Shown here: in pieces, positions 1-7,828 of the stretch
How positions within the stretch are numbered: position 1 is the first letter of the stretch
How the letters are laid out: the number at the start of each line of letters is the position of its first letter
From: CAZSAL01 sp964604825
Lineage (GTDB): Bacteria; Elusimicrobiota; Elusimicrobia; 2-01-FULL-59-12
Length of the DNA: 33,270 nt
Assembly: GCA_964604825.1 (NCBI GenBank)
Contig: CAZSAL010000030.1
Span: 1-33,270 of the forward strand
Direction: 5' to 3'
Notes under the pieces: generated by a model
Told to the model about the DNA's origin: nothing
What the model saw: only the letters and a program-made list of their open reading frames with translations
Database searches by the model: none
Translations under genes and position numbers: made by a program

Positions 1-106
1 TCCTTATAGGGTTAGCAGATGAATGTTACAGGGAGATTACGAATTTGCTCTATTTTAGAGTTGGTTTTACCGGCGCCGGAACGACCGCTGATCGGCTGAT
101 TCGACT

Positions 107-631
107 TCAGGAAAGGTCGAATAATTCGAGTGGAACGGTTTTCGGAGCGGGAGATTTCAGGGATGGCGCTTTACGTATCGACGGCATGACGACGATCCCG
201 TCAGATAAGGGAGATAGAAATTTTTGCTCGGTGTATAAATGCCTGCGGATTAATGTCCGAACCCGCCGGACCAGGGCATCCAGTTCGATTTTGTGCCCGG
301 AGGGCGCAGCCAGTATGCGATCCAGAAGATCCATGATGCGCTGATGTTCATATGAGAGTTCCTTTAAAATGCATTTCCAGATAAACGGTTTTCTTTTGAA
401 AAATGAATGGGCGATGTCGTTCTGCAGCATGGCATGCGAGACAACGGTCCGTTTGAGCGCTTCTGCGATTGTCCGGAAGCGTGGATTTTCGATAAAGAAT
501 CCTTCCATCTCTTTTAATATTACGCGGTGGCTGTGAATCAGATCTCTGGCAGGCCTGTATTGCGCGGGAGACCATGTTACAGGAAAGGACTGCGGGGTAG
601 TGTAAGTTTGCATTGCGGCCATTAGACGCAC
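107..631 (-). CDS. Hemerythrin-like (HHE) cation-binding domain protein
   Basis: The protein is 174 aa if read from the GTG at 631; ATGs at 622 and 613 are possible shorter starts, and none has a clear ribosome binding site. The predicted helices carry a hemerythrin-like spacing of ligands: H33/H35 in helix A, H66 in helix B, E95-H96 in helix C and H131xxxE135 in helix D (RRHLYTEQKFLSPL). HHE proteins bind a di-iron centre and sense or store O2 or NO, or help repair iron-sulfur clusters. The usual HxxxE of helix B is weakened here (H66 followed by Q70 and D72), so di-iron binding is not certain. There is no signal peptide, so a cytoplasmic location is likely. It lies 28 nt downstream of the S53 protease gene on the same strand and may be cotranscribed. 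The assignment rests on motif pattern only. Confidence 0.6.
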   Translation of the reverse strand: MRLMAAMQTYTTPQSFPVTWSPAQYRPARDLIHSHRVILKEMEGFFIENPRFRTIAEALKRTVVSHAMLQNDIAHSFFKRKPFIWKCILKELSYEHQRIMDLLDRILAAPSGHKIELDALVRRVRTLIRRHLYTEQKFLSPLSDGIVVMPSIRKAPSLKSPAPKTVPLELFDLS

Positions 632-659
632 TAAAGACCGAAAAGGTTACAAAGTATTT

Positions 660-3014
660 TTACTTTATAATGGCGATTTTCCCTGTGGTTGTACTGTCGC
701 CGTTGCTGATGAGATAAAAATACAGGCCTGAGGCAACGTTCCGGCCGGAGTCATTGGTGAGATCCCATATCGCCCCCGAAATGGGAACGTCTATCGTTTT
801 CACGAGGAATCCGGAAATCGTAAAAATCTTAACCACAGCGCCCGCCGGAACATTCGCGAATGTAACAAACCTGTGCGCGGAGTTATGCCGGATATCCCAG
901 GGGTTGGGGAAAGCATAGACATTGGACAGGGCGGTCACATAGCCGGGATACTGGATCGAAAAAACCATTGGGGACAGAGTGGTTATGGGTCCCGGATTGG
1001 TCACCCCTATTTGGGCTTGTCCTGCGGCGGCGATATAGGCGGCGCTGACGTATGCCTGCAATTGCGTGCTGCTGAAATAGGTGGTGGGGAGAGGAGAGCC
1101 GTTCCAGGTAACCGACGATCCTGATACGAAATTCATGCCGTTCACAGTCAGGTTAAACGCCGGCCCTCCGGGCGATGAAGCCGCTGGATTAAGGCTGAAA
1201 ATAAAGGGTGTGCCGTTGATGAAACTTATCATGGCGGCGCCTTTGAAGGATCCCAGGCCCGTTGCGTTGTCGTAACCTGCGTGGGCGGAGTAATAGAGAT
1301 TATTTCCCGTGGTTACGTCGTTGAACACGTACGTATAAGCGGCCGCGCTCAGCGTTGTCTCATAGAAAACCGGATTGGCAAACCCCAGCGCATCCTGCGA
1401 AAGGGAGGCGCGCTGCTGATTGATCAGCGCCGTTAGCGCCGCCCAAAGGGGAGCGGCTGCGCTTGTCCCCCCGTAAAGATCCCATCCCGCTCCCACATAA
1501 ACGCTGTAAGGAGAAGATTCCGGATCGGCGTTGAGAGCAACATCCGGAACGTTCCGTGCCTGCTGGGAAGCCGTCCCCGCAACGCCCATCTGGAAAGAGT
1601 AACCGGGATTTGTCGCCGAATTAGAAATTGGCCAGACCGTACTTACGCCGCCACCCGAGGCTCCCTTTGAAGCGGAGCCGTTATTCCAGGTGGTTTCCGC
1701 AGGATCTGATACCGAGCCGGACAGGCTTGTTCCTCCGGCGCCCGTCACCCATGGCTGGGATGCCGGATCGTCAACACAGAGCTGGTTTTGCAGACTGCGA
1801 TTGGCGCTTTCATAGCAATCGTAGGCGCCGTTATCGCCGGATGCGGCGAATACCGTCTGCCCCTGAAGCGCCATCTCCTGAAAAAAAACGGCCTCCTTAT
1901 TGATAATCGTTTCGCCAAGATCCTGCTCATCCATACCCCATGAGGTGCTTACGACTTTGGCGATATCTTCCGTCGCAATCGCATCATAAGCGTCAATCAC
2001 CGCCTGATTGGTGTTGCTGGAAATATAGACCCGGATCGCCGCGTCCGGGGCCAGGGCCAGCGCCATTTCGATATCCAGCGCTACTTCTCCCATGCCGCCG
2101 TCATTCTGCAGCGTCTGGGAATTGCACGGCTGATTCTGATTTTTGCCGCACAGGTTCGGCACATTATCCACGCTCACAGGCGTCACCATCCCGCCTGACA
2201 AGTTAAACCTGGTTTTATAGCTCTGGATGTCCGAAGGGGCGTATCCATCCAGCTCAAGAAGGGCGATGGTTTGCCCGGATCCGTTCATCGTAGACGGCAG
2301 CGAACTCAGCCCATAAATAGTTTTGATGTCAGAAGGAGAAAGTCCATTATTCGGGCCGCTCGTTCCGCTAAGAGTTCGGGGTGAAGCGCCGATTGCGGAC
2401 GGCATTCGCAGATGCGGACGCAAAATGCCCGGAACGTTTGAAAGCCCGAAGATTGCGCTTAAATGGGGCGCGATAGAAGCCGGTATCTGCGGATCCGTTT
2501 CGTGCGCTCGGAAGACCCGCCCGTCCGGCAACTGGTAGCGGTTTAACTGGATATGCAGGGTCTTTTCAATATCGCCGGAACGCGCGGAAACTTTTACGAT
2601 CATGCTGCGGGGATTGTCCCTGGAATTGTCAACAGCCCAGCCGTTTTGGGCGGCGAAATCCTTCAGCGCCCGCCGCTTATCTGCCACCCCGAATCTTTCC
2701 GCGAATTCATACGGCCGGAGAAAGCGTCTTGATCCTCCCGGACCGTAAATATCATGAAGCGCCTGATCCATCTGCGCGGGATCGATGTTGACCAGGAGGC
2801 TCAGGGAAATCGTCTCGTCAGATGGGTTTTTCCCTACCAGGATGGCGCCGTGGATCTGTGGAGAGATGTGGCCCTTTAACGCGATCAGCGGCTCAGCGCC
2901 CACTGACGGCAGGTAAAAAATAAAAAGTAAAAGGTAAAAAAATGGAATAAAGACTTTTTTATTTGAAAAACCTTTTTTTAACTTTGTACTTTCAACTTTG
3001 GGATTGTCATTCAT
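660..3014 (-). CDS. Secreted S53 (sedolisin/pro-kumamolisin) serine protease with C-terminal sorting-like domain
   Basis: A 784-aa exported peptidase. Residues 18-40 form a signal peptide, 41-200 a pro-kumamolisin activation domain, and about 225-600 the S53 catalytic domain. Catalytic residues are visible: E310 and D314 (GEVALDIEMA), oxyanion D394 (AASGDNGAYD) and nucleophile S518 in YGGTSAAAP. The calcium-site region FNDVTTG...GYDNATGLGS follows. Residues 603-688 look like an IPT/TIG Ig-like domain. Residues 700-784 (FPNPW... to VASGLYFYLIS...GKIAIIK) resemble FlgD-Ig or type IX secretion C-terminal sorting domains. Sedolisins are acid-acting endopeptidases that self-process. The start codon overlaps the stop of the PorV-like gene in an ATGA arrangement, implying translational coupling. 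The signal peptide is encoded by a low-complexity repeat arm. Confidence 0.93.
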   Translation of the reverse strand: MNDNPKVESTKLKKGFSNKKVFIPFFYLLLFIFYLPSVGAEPLIALKGHISPQIHGAILVGKNPSDETISLSLLVNIDPAQMDQALHDIYGPGGSRRFLRPYEFAERFGVADKRRALKDFAAQNGWAVDNSRDNPRSMIVKVSARSGDIEKTLHIQLNRYQLPDGRVFRAHETDPQIPASIAPHLSAIFGLSNVPGILRPHLRMPSAIGASPRTLSGTSGPNNGLSPSDIKTIYGLSSLPSTMNGSGQTIALLELDGYAPSDIQSYKTRFNLSGGMVTPVSVDNVPNLCGKNQNQPCNSQTLQNDGGMGEVALDIEMALALAPDAAIRVYISSNTNQAVIDAYDAIATEDIAKVVSTSWGMDEQDLGETIINKEAVFFQEMALQGQTVFAASGDNGAYDCYESANRSLQNQLCVDDPASQPWVTGAGGTSLSGSVSDPAETTWNNGSASKGASGGGVSTVWPISNSATNPGYSFQMGVAGTASQQARNVPDVALNADPESSPYSVYVGAGWDLYGGTSAAAPLWAALTALINQQRASLSQDALGFANPVFYETTLSAAAYTYVFNDVTTGNNLYYSAHAGYDNATGLGSFKGAAMISFINGTPFIFSLNPAASSPGGPAFNLTVNGMNFVSGSSVTWNGSPLPTTYFSSTQLQAYVSAAYIAAAGQAQIGVTNPGPITTLSPMVFSIQYPGYVTALSNVYAFPNPWDIRHNSAHRFVTFANVPAGAVVKIFTISGFLVKTIDVPISGAIWDLTNDSGRNVASGLYFYLISNGDSTTTGKIAIIK
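2911..3000. repeat. A-rich/T-rich inverted arms at the S53 protease 5' end
   Basis: An A-rich arm (2911-2944, AAAAAGTAAAAGGTAAAAA type) faces a T-rich arm (2971-3000, with TAACTTTGTACTTTCAACTTT). Both lie inside the first 35 codons of the protease. The right arm encodes residues 6-16 (KVESTKLKKGF) and the left arm the signal-peptide core (FFYLLLFIFYLP). The layout matches the purine/pyrimidine arm pairs at the lnt and inactive-M16 starts. Confidence 0.5.
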
Positions 3015-3997
3015 CTGTTTATCTCGTTTCCTTGTGAATCTAAAAGGTTTTCACCTTCCATTCGTTCAGGAGATTTTTTCCCTTCCTGATGTGATGCTCC
3101 GCCAAACCGCAGGTCCAGTGAAAAATCAAAAGCATTTCCCAGATCGCCGTAAGGAAGCCAGGCCAGGGAAAACTCCTGTCCCCAGAAACGAATTCCCACT
3201 CCGGCGGTTAAAGCGCTGTATCCGGGCAGGCCCTGCGTGTGGCTGGAATCCATTCCGAAGCGCAGCAAAAGGATTTCGTCATAATTCCACTCCAGCCCGC
3301 CGCTTCCGCTGAACGGTCCGCCGCGGCGATCCACGCCTTCCAACGAAAGATCCAGCGAGGACATCAGCTTGTATAGAAAACCGGCGCGGAACGACAGCGG
3401 CAGAGGATCGCTTTCGCTGACCATCGTAAGAGGAGGCCCTATATTCGCCGCCACAGCCGCAAGCGACAACCGGTCGTTGAATCGGTAAAGAGTACCGATA
3501 TCACCGGCATAGGACCGCGCCGAGACGTCGGAGATTGATTCTGTAATGGCTTTGGCCGTCAGGCCAACAGACCAGCTGCCGGTAATTTTCCGGCCGTAAG
3601 CCAGCGAATAAGCGGCAAACGATGCGGAATAAGTTCCGGTAACATTCCCCTGCTCATCACGGGAGGTAATATCGCCTGATCCAAGATATTGTACCGAGAG
3701 ACCCAGGCCATGCGTGGCCATGCCCAGATAATCGTAGTGAATGCCCTGAAGGTAGGATGATTCTGTTCCGGAAAATTTGAACCCATCGACAAAACCCAGC
3801 CCCGCGGGATTCCAGACGGGAGCGTAAGCATCAGTGGCGCGCGCGGTGAAGGCTGAACCCAGCGCCGCGGGAGCGGCGCCTATGGGAATATCAAGAAATG
3901 CTGCGGCATCCGTGCCTGAAGCAGCAACTGCCAGCTCCGGCGCCAAAACCAGCAAAGTGATCAATAAAGGAAGATAAAAATGTTTTGAAACAAACAT
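3011..3997 (-). CDS. PorV/PorQ-family (UPF0164-like) outer-membrane beta-barrel protein
   Basis: A 328-aa protein with a signal peptide (residues 1-25, ending AVAA). It then carries the family hallmark of an FLDIPIGAAPAALGSAFTA-type stretch followed by DAYAPVWNPAGLGF, and alternating beta-strand segments rich in SLAYGRKITGSWSVGL-type pairs. PorV/PorQ proteins are FadL-like outer-membrane barrels. In Bacteroidota PorV shuttles type IX cargo to the sortase; in other phyla (Elusimicrobiota, Omnitrophota, spirochaetes) relatives are common but poorly studied. The gene overlaps the S53 protease gene by 4 nt. That partner's sorting-like C-terminus makes a shared surface-export role plausible, although no sortase or Por core gene is seen here. 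The C-terminal 30 residues (HQEGKKSPERMEG...) form a charged non-barrel tail. Confidence 0.85.
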   Translation of the reverse strand: MFVSKHFYLPLLITLLVLAPELAVAASGTDAAAFLDIPIGAAPAALGSAFTARATDAYAPVWNPAGLGFVDGFKFSGTESSYLQGIHYDYLGMATHGLGLSVQYLGSGDITSRDEQGNVTGTYSASFAAYSLAYGRKITGSWSVGLTAKAITESISDVSARSYAGDIGTLYRFNDRLSLAAVAANIGPPLTMVSESDPLPLSFRAGFLYKLMSSLDLSLEGVDRRGGPFSGSGGLEWNYDEILLLRFGMDSSHTQGLPGYSALTAGVGIRFWGQEFSLAWLPYGDLGNAFDFSLDLRFGGASHQEGKKSPERMEGENLLDSQGNEINR

Positions 3998-4023
3998 CTG
4001 GGGTAATCTGATTTCTCCAGATT

Positions 4024-4050
4024 TTTATATCCTGTTTGATCAAAAGTAAA
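4024..4050 (-). promoter_or_regulatory. Possible promoter of the PorV-S53 pair
   Basis: On the minus strand TTTACT (4045-4050) and TATAAA (4024-4029) are separated by 15 nt, shorter than the ideal 17. They lie in the 61-nt gap behind the ClC gene, 26 nt before the PorV-like start codon. The -10 match is good; the -35 and spacing are weak. Confidence 0.35.
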
Positions 4051-4058
4051 GGATTAAG

Positions 4059-5792
4059 TTATTTCAGAAGTCGGTGATATATTTTTAGAACGTCGCTTTT
4101 GGTAATGATTCCTAATGCGCGATCAGTCTGGGCCGGATCAACGACCAGAATACGGTCGATGTTTTCCTTCTGCATGCGGCGGACTGCTTCGGTGAGGCTT
4201 TCCGCGGGATGCATGATTGGAAAATCCATCCGCATGACATCTTTGGCTACGCAAATTTCCGACAGCTCATCGGTTTCGCTGTAGGCCTCGTGCAATTCGT
4301 TTAAAGTAATAAACCCTACGATTTCCCCGGATTCATTATTCACGGGAGCTCCGGAATGGCTTTTTTGCGCCATCCACTGGGCAACGTCTTTTAACAACAT
4401 CCCTTCCGGAATCGATTCCACCGGAGAAGCCATCACTTCCTGCGCAGTCACATGTTCAAGAGCGGCAAGTTCCACATCCTCGTGCAGGCGAAGGCCTTTA
4501 CGTCCGAGTTCGTGGGCATCAAGGCTGTTCCGGTCAAGCGTCCGGGAAACGATCATGGTCACGCCTACGATAGCCATTAGAGGTAGAACAATCGGGTAAT
4601 CGTTGGTCATTTCGAACAGCAGCAGCACCGATGTAAACGGCGCATAGGTAAAGCCGGCAAACATCGCTCCCATGCCAAGAAGCGCATAAGCCCATATCGG
4701 CGCGGCCTGCGGCAGCGCCAGATGCACCCCTTTGCCTACCAGCGCTCCGAGCAGGGCTCCCATCGAAAGAGTCGGCACAAAAAGTCCTCCGGAACCTCCG
4801 GAACCGAGACTAAAAGAAGTTGCGAGCATTTTCCCAATAAGGAGCAGAAGGCAAAGGAAAACACCGAACTGAACCGACGGCCCTGCCTGCAGGGTTGTAA
4901 GTACAATTCCCCGCCCTGAACCCAGTATGTCGGGCCAGGCAAACCCCAATATCCCTACCAGCAGACCGCCGAGCATGGCCCGCGCCGCAATGCTCCAATT
5001 GGACAATTCACTGAACCTTTTCTCCACGGACAGATAAATCGCTGTAAAAAATCGGGCGGCAAAGGCGGCAAGTACGCCAAGAACCAGGTAAGCGATCCAT
5101 TCCGCGGGATGTCCAGTGTAAAAGGCGGGAGCTTTCAGGAAAATCCGATGGCCAATCAGGGCATAAGAAACAATCGAAGCTGTGACCGTAGATAAAACCA
5201 CAACAACGAAAGACTGCGAAGCGATCTGCCGGAGCAGGACCTCAAGAGCATACATGACGCCTGCGATGGGCGCATTGAACACGGCAGCAATGCCTGCGGC
5301 GGCTCCGGCTGCCACAAGCGTCCGCAGGTAATCAGGCGGAAGCCGGCGCCATCGGCCGATAGTCGAGCCGATTCCGGCGCCGATCTGGACAGCCGGTCCC
5401 TCCGGTCCGGCCGATCCCCCTGTTCCTATAGTCAGCGCGCTTGCCAGAGTTTTGGCAATCGTCACGATTGTCGGGATATGGCCGGTCCGGCGGCGGATGC
5501 TGTAAATGACCTGCGCTGTCCCGGTCCCGCGGTATGCCAGCGCGTACTTTTGGATGAGCCAACCCGCGACCCATCCACCAGCCGCCGGCGCCAGGATCAG
5601 GACAACTCGACTTAATAGTGAAGTGTGCCATTGAGCAAGATGATTCACATAAAGATGGACCAGTTCCGTCAGTCTGACAAAAATGAACGCAGCAACCCCG
5701 GCCACTGCCCCAACGACCAGAGCCAATACGGTGAGATATTTCGATTTGCCGGGAGTTTTAAGCCGGTTAAAGATTGCGGTAAGGCTATCCAT
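4059..5792 (-). CDS. ClC-family chloride channel/antiporter with C-terminal CBS domain pair
   Basis: A 577-aa polytopic inner-membrane protein. About residues 1-430 form the ClC pore and 435-577 two CBS domains. Signature segments are AYRGTGTAQVIYSI (residues 86-99, in the place of the GSGIPE loop), GSAGPEGPAVQIG (126-138) carrying the gating/proton glutamate E131, and GSGGSGGLFVPTLSMG, the GxFxP selectivity loop. The gating Glu suggests a Cl-/H+ exchanger or a gated channel. The GSGIPE serine and glutamate are not conserved, so anion selectivity may differ from the model proteins. CBS pairs usually bind adenine nucleotides and regulate transport. There is no Shine-Dalgarno sequence; a TAAAAT hexamer lies 6 nt before the ATG, suggesting a leaderless or near-leaderless transcript. 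Confidence 0.95.
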   Translation of the reverse strand: MDSLTAIFNRLKTPGKSKYLTVLALVVGAVAGVAAFIFVRLTELVHLYVNHLAQWHTSLLSRVVLILAPAAGGWVAGWLIQKYALAYRGTGTAQVIYSIRRRTGHIPTIVTIAKTLASALTIGTGGSAGPEGPAVQIGAGIGSTIGRWRRLPPDYLRTLVAAGAAAGIAAVFNAPIAGVMYALEVLLRQIASQSFVVVVLSTVTASIVSYALIGHRIFLKAPAFYTGHPAEWIAYLVLGVLAAFAARFFTAIYLSVEKRFSELSNWSIAARAMLGGLLVGILGFAWPDILGSGRGIVLTTLQAGPSVQFGVFLCLLLLIGKMLATSFSLGSGGSGGLFVPTLSMGALLGALVGKGVHLALPQAAPIWAYALLGMGAMFAGFTYAPFTSVLLLFEMTNDYPIVLPLMAIVGVTMIVSRTLDRNSLDAHELGRKGLRLHEDVELAALEHVTAQEVMASPVESIPEGMLLKDVAQWMAQKSHSGAPVNNESGEIVGFITLNELHEAYSETDELSEICVAKDVMRMDFPIMHPAESLTEAVRRMQKENIDRILVVDPAQTDRALGIITKSDVLKIYHRLLK

Positions 5793-5818
5793 GAAAAGAT
5801 TTTAGGATTTATTTTGAT

Positions 5819-5860
5819 CGTCGAAAATGGCTATCTGGTTCCCGCAGGACTTAGGGCCCC
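5819..5860 (-). repeat. Divergent third copy of the GGGCCC/GGAACC intergenic element
   Basis: The minus strand reads GGGCCC, CCTG, GGAACC, GAT, AGCC and TTCGACG in that order. These blocks align, with gaps, to the element at 14603-14654. It begins 6 nt after the stop of the small basic gene and ends 27 nt before the ClC start. The second half of the hairpin is missing in this copy. Confidence 0.4.
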
Positions 5861-5865
5861 GCGCT

Positions 5866-6168
5866 TCATTTTACCGTCGGCGTATGCCTGCGCCTTTTTT
5901 TCGCTACCCGGTTCCTGTTTTGAGCCCAGCGCTCCCATGATTTTCGCAGCAGAGGTTTTTGTTCTTCCCGAAATAAGTTCCCAAACCTGTTCAGAAAGTG
6001 ACTGGCTCTTAATGAAGACGAAGTTTCCAGTAGATCAATGTTTTCTTTCAGCAATCGTTGGAATTCTCTCAAAGGAATCATACGTCCCATGGCCAAATGC
6101 CGGCTCGCCCGGACTATCCATTGATCCATAGTTGTCCATAGATCAATTTTCCTGCGACTTTTCGTCAT
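5866..6168 (-). CDS. Small basic hypothetical protein
   Basis: A 100-aa protein of unknown function. It is helical and strongly basic, ending in a KSWERWAQNRNRVAKKRRRH segment, with no signal peptide or membrane segment. I recognise no family. A good ribosome binding site (GCGAGGA, 8 nt from the ATG) supports the start and argues that it is a real gene. The basic tail could bind nucleic acid, but nothing else supports this. It lies upstream of the ClC gene on the same strand, with a copy of the shared intergenic element between them. Confidence 0.5.
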   Translation of the reverse strand: MTKSRRKIDLWTTMDQWIVRASRHLAMGRMIPLREFQRLLKENIDLLETSSSLRASHFLNRFGNLFREEQKPLLRKSWERWAQNRNRVAKKRRRHTPTVK

Positions 6169-6251
6169 TCAAGATATCCTCGCTTCACGGTTTCTTTGTT
6201 GTGACTTCCTGAGCATTAGTGTTAAAGGAGTATGATCTCACCGTGGTCCTG

Positions 6252-6277
6252 TCCACACGCCATGTGGCGTTTTGTGG
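6252..6277. other. Hairpin downstream of pal
   Basis: An inverted repeat, CCACacgCCA / TGGcgtTTTGTGG, is centred on the near-perfect ACGCCA-TG-TGGCGT stem, 20 nt past the pal stop. No T-run follows on either strand, so it is not a classic intrinsic terminator, although it could stabilise the 3' end. Confidence 0.4.
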
Positions 6278-6296
6278 AAACCATACTGTCTCCTTG

Positions 6297-6815
6297 CTAT
6301 TGAGTTTGAGATGCCTGTTCAGAAATGCGGGATTTGGTGTCTCCACGCCTATTCCGCCGCCAGCAGCTCTCGCTGGACTCGGCGCAAAGAGGTTTCTCCT
6401 TGCCGTAGGAAATGGTGGCTATGCGTGAGCCGCTGATCCCCAGGGCCATATAATACTTGCGGATTGCGGCAGCCCGCCTTTGTCCAAGGCCCAGGTTGTA
6501 GGCCTCTGTGCCACGCTCATCGCAGTTGCCCTCGATCAGGAATTCCCAATCGGGATGCTGTACGATAACGTCGTAGTTTTTCTTAAGTATATTGGCGTCT
6601 CTTGGGCGGATACTTGAACTGTCGTAGTCGAAATGTACAGTTTTCAAGTCCGATATCTCGTTGTATTCTTTGTTCCGTATGGAGGGTTCCCGATTAACGG
6701 CTGCTGCTGCTTTGGTCAGCGGCACAACCGGTTTGGCTACTTTGCGCGAATGGCAGCCGGTAAACAAGAAAATCCCCATAGAAACAAAACTAATTCCTAA
6801 TAAATACCTTTTCAC
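6297..6815 (-). CDS. pal: Peptidoglycan-associated lipoprotein Pal (OmpA-like)
   Basis: A 172-aa lipoprotein. The start was chosen at the GTG at 6815 because AAGGAGG lies 5 nt upstream. The longer reading frame to 6845 is rejected because that Shine-Dalgarno sequence would be inside it. The signal peptide ends in lipobox LFTG-C (Cys21). The OmpA/MotB peptidoglycan-binding domain follows, from VHFDYDSSSIRP through NCDERGTEAYNLGLGQRRAAAI to ISYGKEKPLC...ESCWRRNRR. It anchors the outer membrane to peptidoglycan, normally as part of the Tol-Pal system. Here it stands alone, with no tol genes nearby. The last 16 residues (GDTKSRISEQASQTQ) differ from the usual DFVIK-type ending. This may be a lineage feature; I found no better reading in another frame. 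Confidence 0.93.
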   Translation of the reverse strand: MKRYLLGISFVSMGIFLFTGCHSRKVAKPVVPLTKAAAAVNREPSIRNKEYNEISDLKTVHFDYDSSSIRPRDANILKKNYDVIVQHPDWEFLIEGNCDERGTEAYNLGLGQRRAAAIRKYYMALGISGSRIATISYGKEKPLCAESSESCWRRNRRGDTKSRISEQASQTQ

Positions 6816-6847
6816 GCTATCCTCCTTGTAATTATGAATGCACAAGA

Positions 6848-6876
6848 AATCTACCTTTCCTGAAATCTTCTGTAAA
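6848..6876 (-). promoter_or_regulatory. Promoter of pal
   Basis: On the minus strand TTTACA (6871-6876) and TAGATT (6848-6853) are 17 nt apart, a good sigma70-type match. It predicts transcription from about 6841 and a 26-nt leader containing the AAGGAGG ribosome binding site. It lies in the region shared with the divergent LysR gene. Confidence 0.6.
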
Positions 6877-6910
6877 ATGCATAATATCGAAAAGATATGC
6901 GGTTTAAACG

Positions 6911-7828
6911 ATGATTATTCTTAATCATGCCCACCTTTATTATTTCTGGATGGTCGCCCGGGAAGGCGGCATTACAAAGGCCGCACAGAAACTTTATCTG
7001 GGACAGTCAACTGTAAGCGCTCAGATTATTCAGCTTGAAAAAGATTTGGGAACCAGGCTTTTTACCCGTGAGAAAAAGAAACTGATTCTGACGGATGAGG
7101 GACGGATCGCACTCGGGTATGCTAATGACATTTTCGGTATGTCTCAGGAATTAACGGACATGCTTCGCCATCATTCACCTCAGATGAATCTGTCAGTTCG
7201 CCTTGGTGTTGATGCCAGCGTTTCTAAGCAAATCATGGTACGCCTGGTAGAGACAATTTACCGCTACAAACCCAATACGCATGTCACCATACGCGAGGGC
7301 AGCTGGGGCGATCTGGAAGAAGGCCTACAGACTCATACTTTGGATATAGTTTTGACGGAACAGGGAGGCATGGCGCCAGGGAATTCCGATGAATTTAACC
7401 GCACTGAGATAGGATCTTTAGGTATCGTTTTTGTCGCCACGCCAAGATTTGCGCGCTACATAAAAACTTTCCCGGCTGACCTCTCCAAAGTTTCCCTCCT
7501 TCTGCCAACGCGAGCGAGTCCTATCTGGGCCGGGGTTGACCAATTTCTCACACATTACAAAGTGAGGCCCCATGTTGTGGCGGAGGTGGATGACACCGAA
7601 CTGCTGAGGCTTATCGCGCTGAAAGGATTGGGAGCAGCGCCTTTGCCGGATGTGGCTGTGGCAGCTGATCTGAAGGCAAAACGACTTATCCGCCTGGGAC
7701 GCGGATCAATGGGAATTATTAAAAGACTCTGGCTGGTGACCCGGAAGCAGAATGTCTCCAATATAGTAGTCCAATATATGCTGGAGAACTTCCGTTTGAA
7801 GCAGTTGACAGCGGGTGTTCCTTCCTAA
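6911..7828 (+). CDS. LysR-family regulator, NhaR-like
   Basis: A 305-aa transcription regulator. Residues 3-62 form the winged HTH (LNHAHLYYFWMVAREGGITKAAQKL...STVSAQIIQLEKDLGTRLF), whose LNxxHLYYFW opening is typical of the NhaR subgroup. The remainder is the periplasmic-binding-protein-like effector domain. NhaR in enterobacteria responds to Na+ and controls nhaA and biofilm genes. No antiporter gene lies here, so the target is unknown. It is divergent from pal, separated by 95 nt, so pal or its own promoter are possible targets. Its stop codon overlaps the convergent PPK2 stop by 4 nt. No Shine-Dalgarno sequence is evident. Confidence 0.93.
   Translation: MIILNHAHLYYFWMVAREGGITKAAQKLYLGQSTVSAQIIQLEKDLGTRLFTREKKKLILTDEGRIALGYANDIFGMSQELTDMLRHHSPQMNLSVRLGVDASVSKQIMVRLVETIYRYKPNTHVTIREGSWGDLEEGLQTHTLDIVLTEQGGMAPGNSDEFNRTEIGSLGIVFVATPRFARYIKTFPADLSKVSLLLPTRASPIWAGVDQFLTHYKVRPHVVAEVDDTELLRLIALKGLGAAPLPDVAVAADLKAKRLIRLGRGSMGIIKRLWLVTRKQNVSNIVVQYMLENFRLKQLTAGVPS

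Noticed and set aside
1..106. RNA gene or partial gene at the window start
   Set aside because: Only a short CTCTA/TAGAG palindrome (48-60) and a GGCGCC hairpin are seen; no tRNA arm pattern or domain.
45..344. Plus-strand gene opposite the hemerythrin-like gene
   Set aside because: It is out of frame, antisense to a recognised domain, and has no family features.
6297..6345. Frameshift at the end of pal
   Set aside because: Alternative frames give no recognisable Pal ending, and the atypical tail may be lineage-specific.
6816..6845. Longer N-terminus for Pal
   Set aside because: It would place the AAGGAGG ribosome binding site inside the coding region and lengthen the lipoprotein leader.
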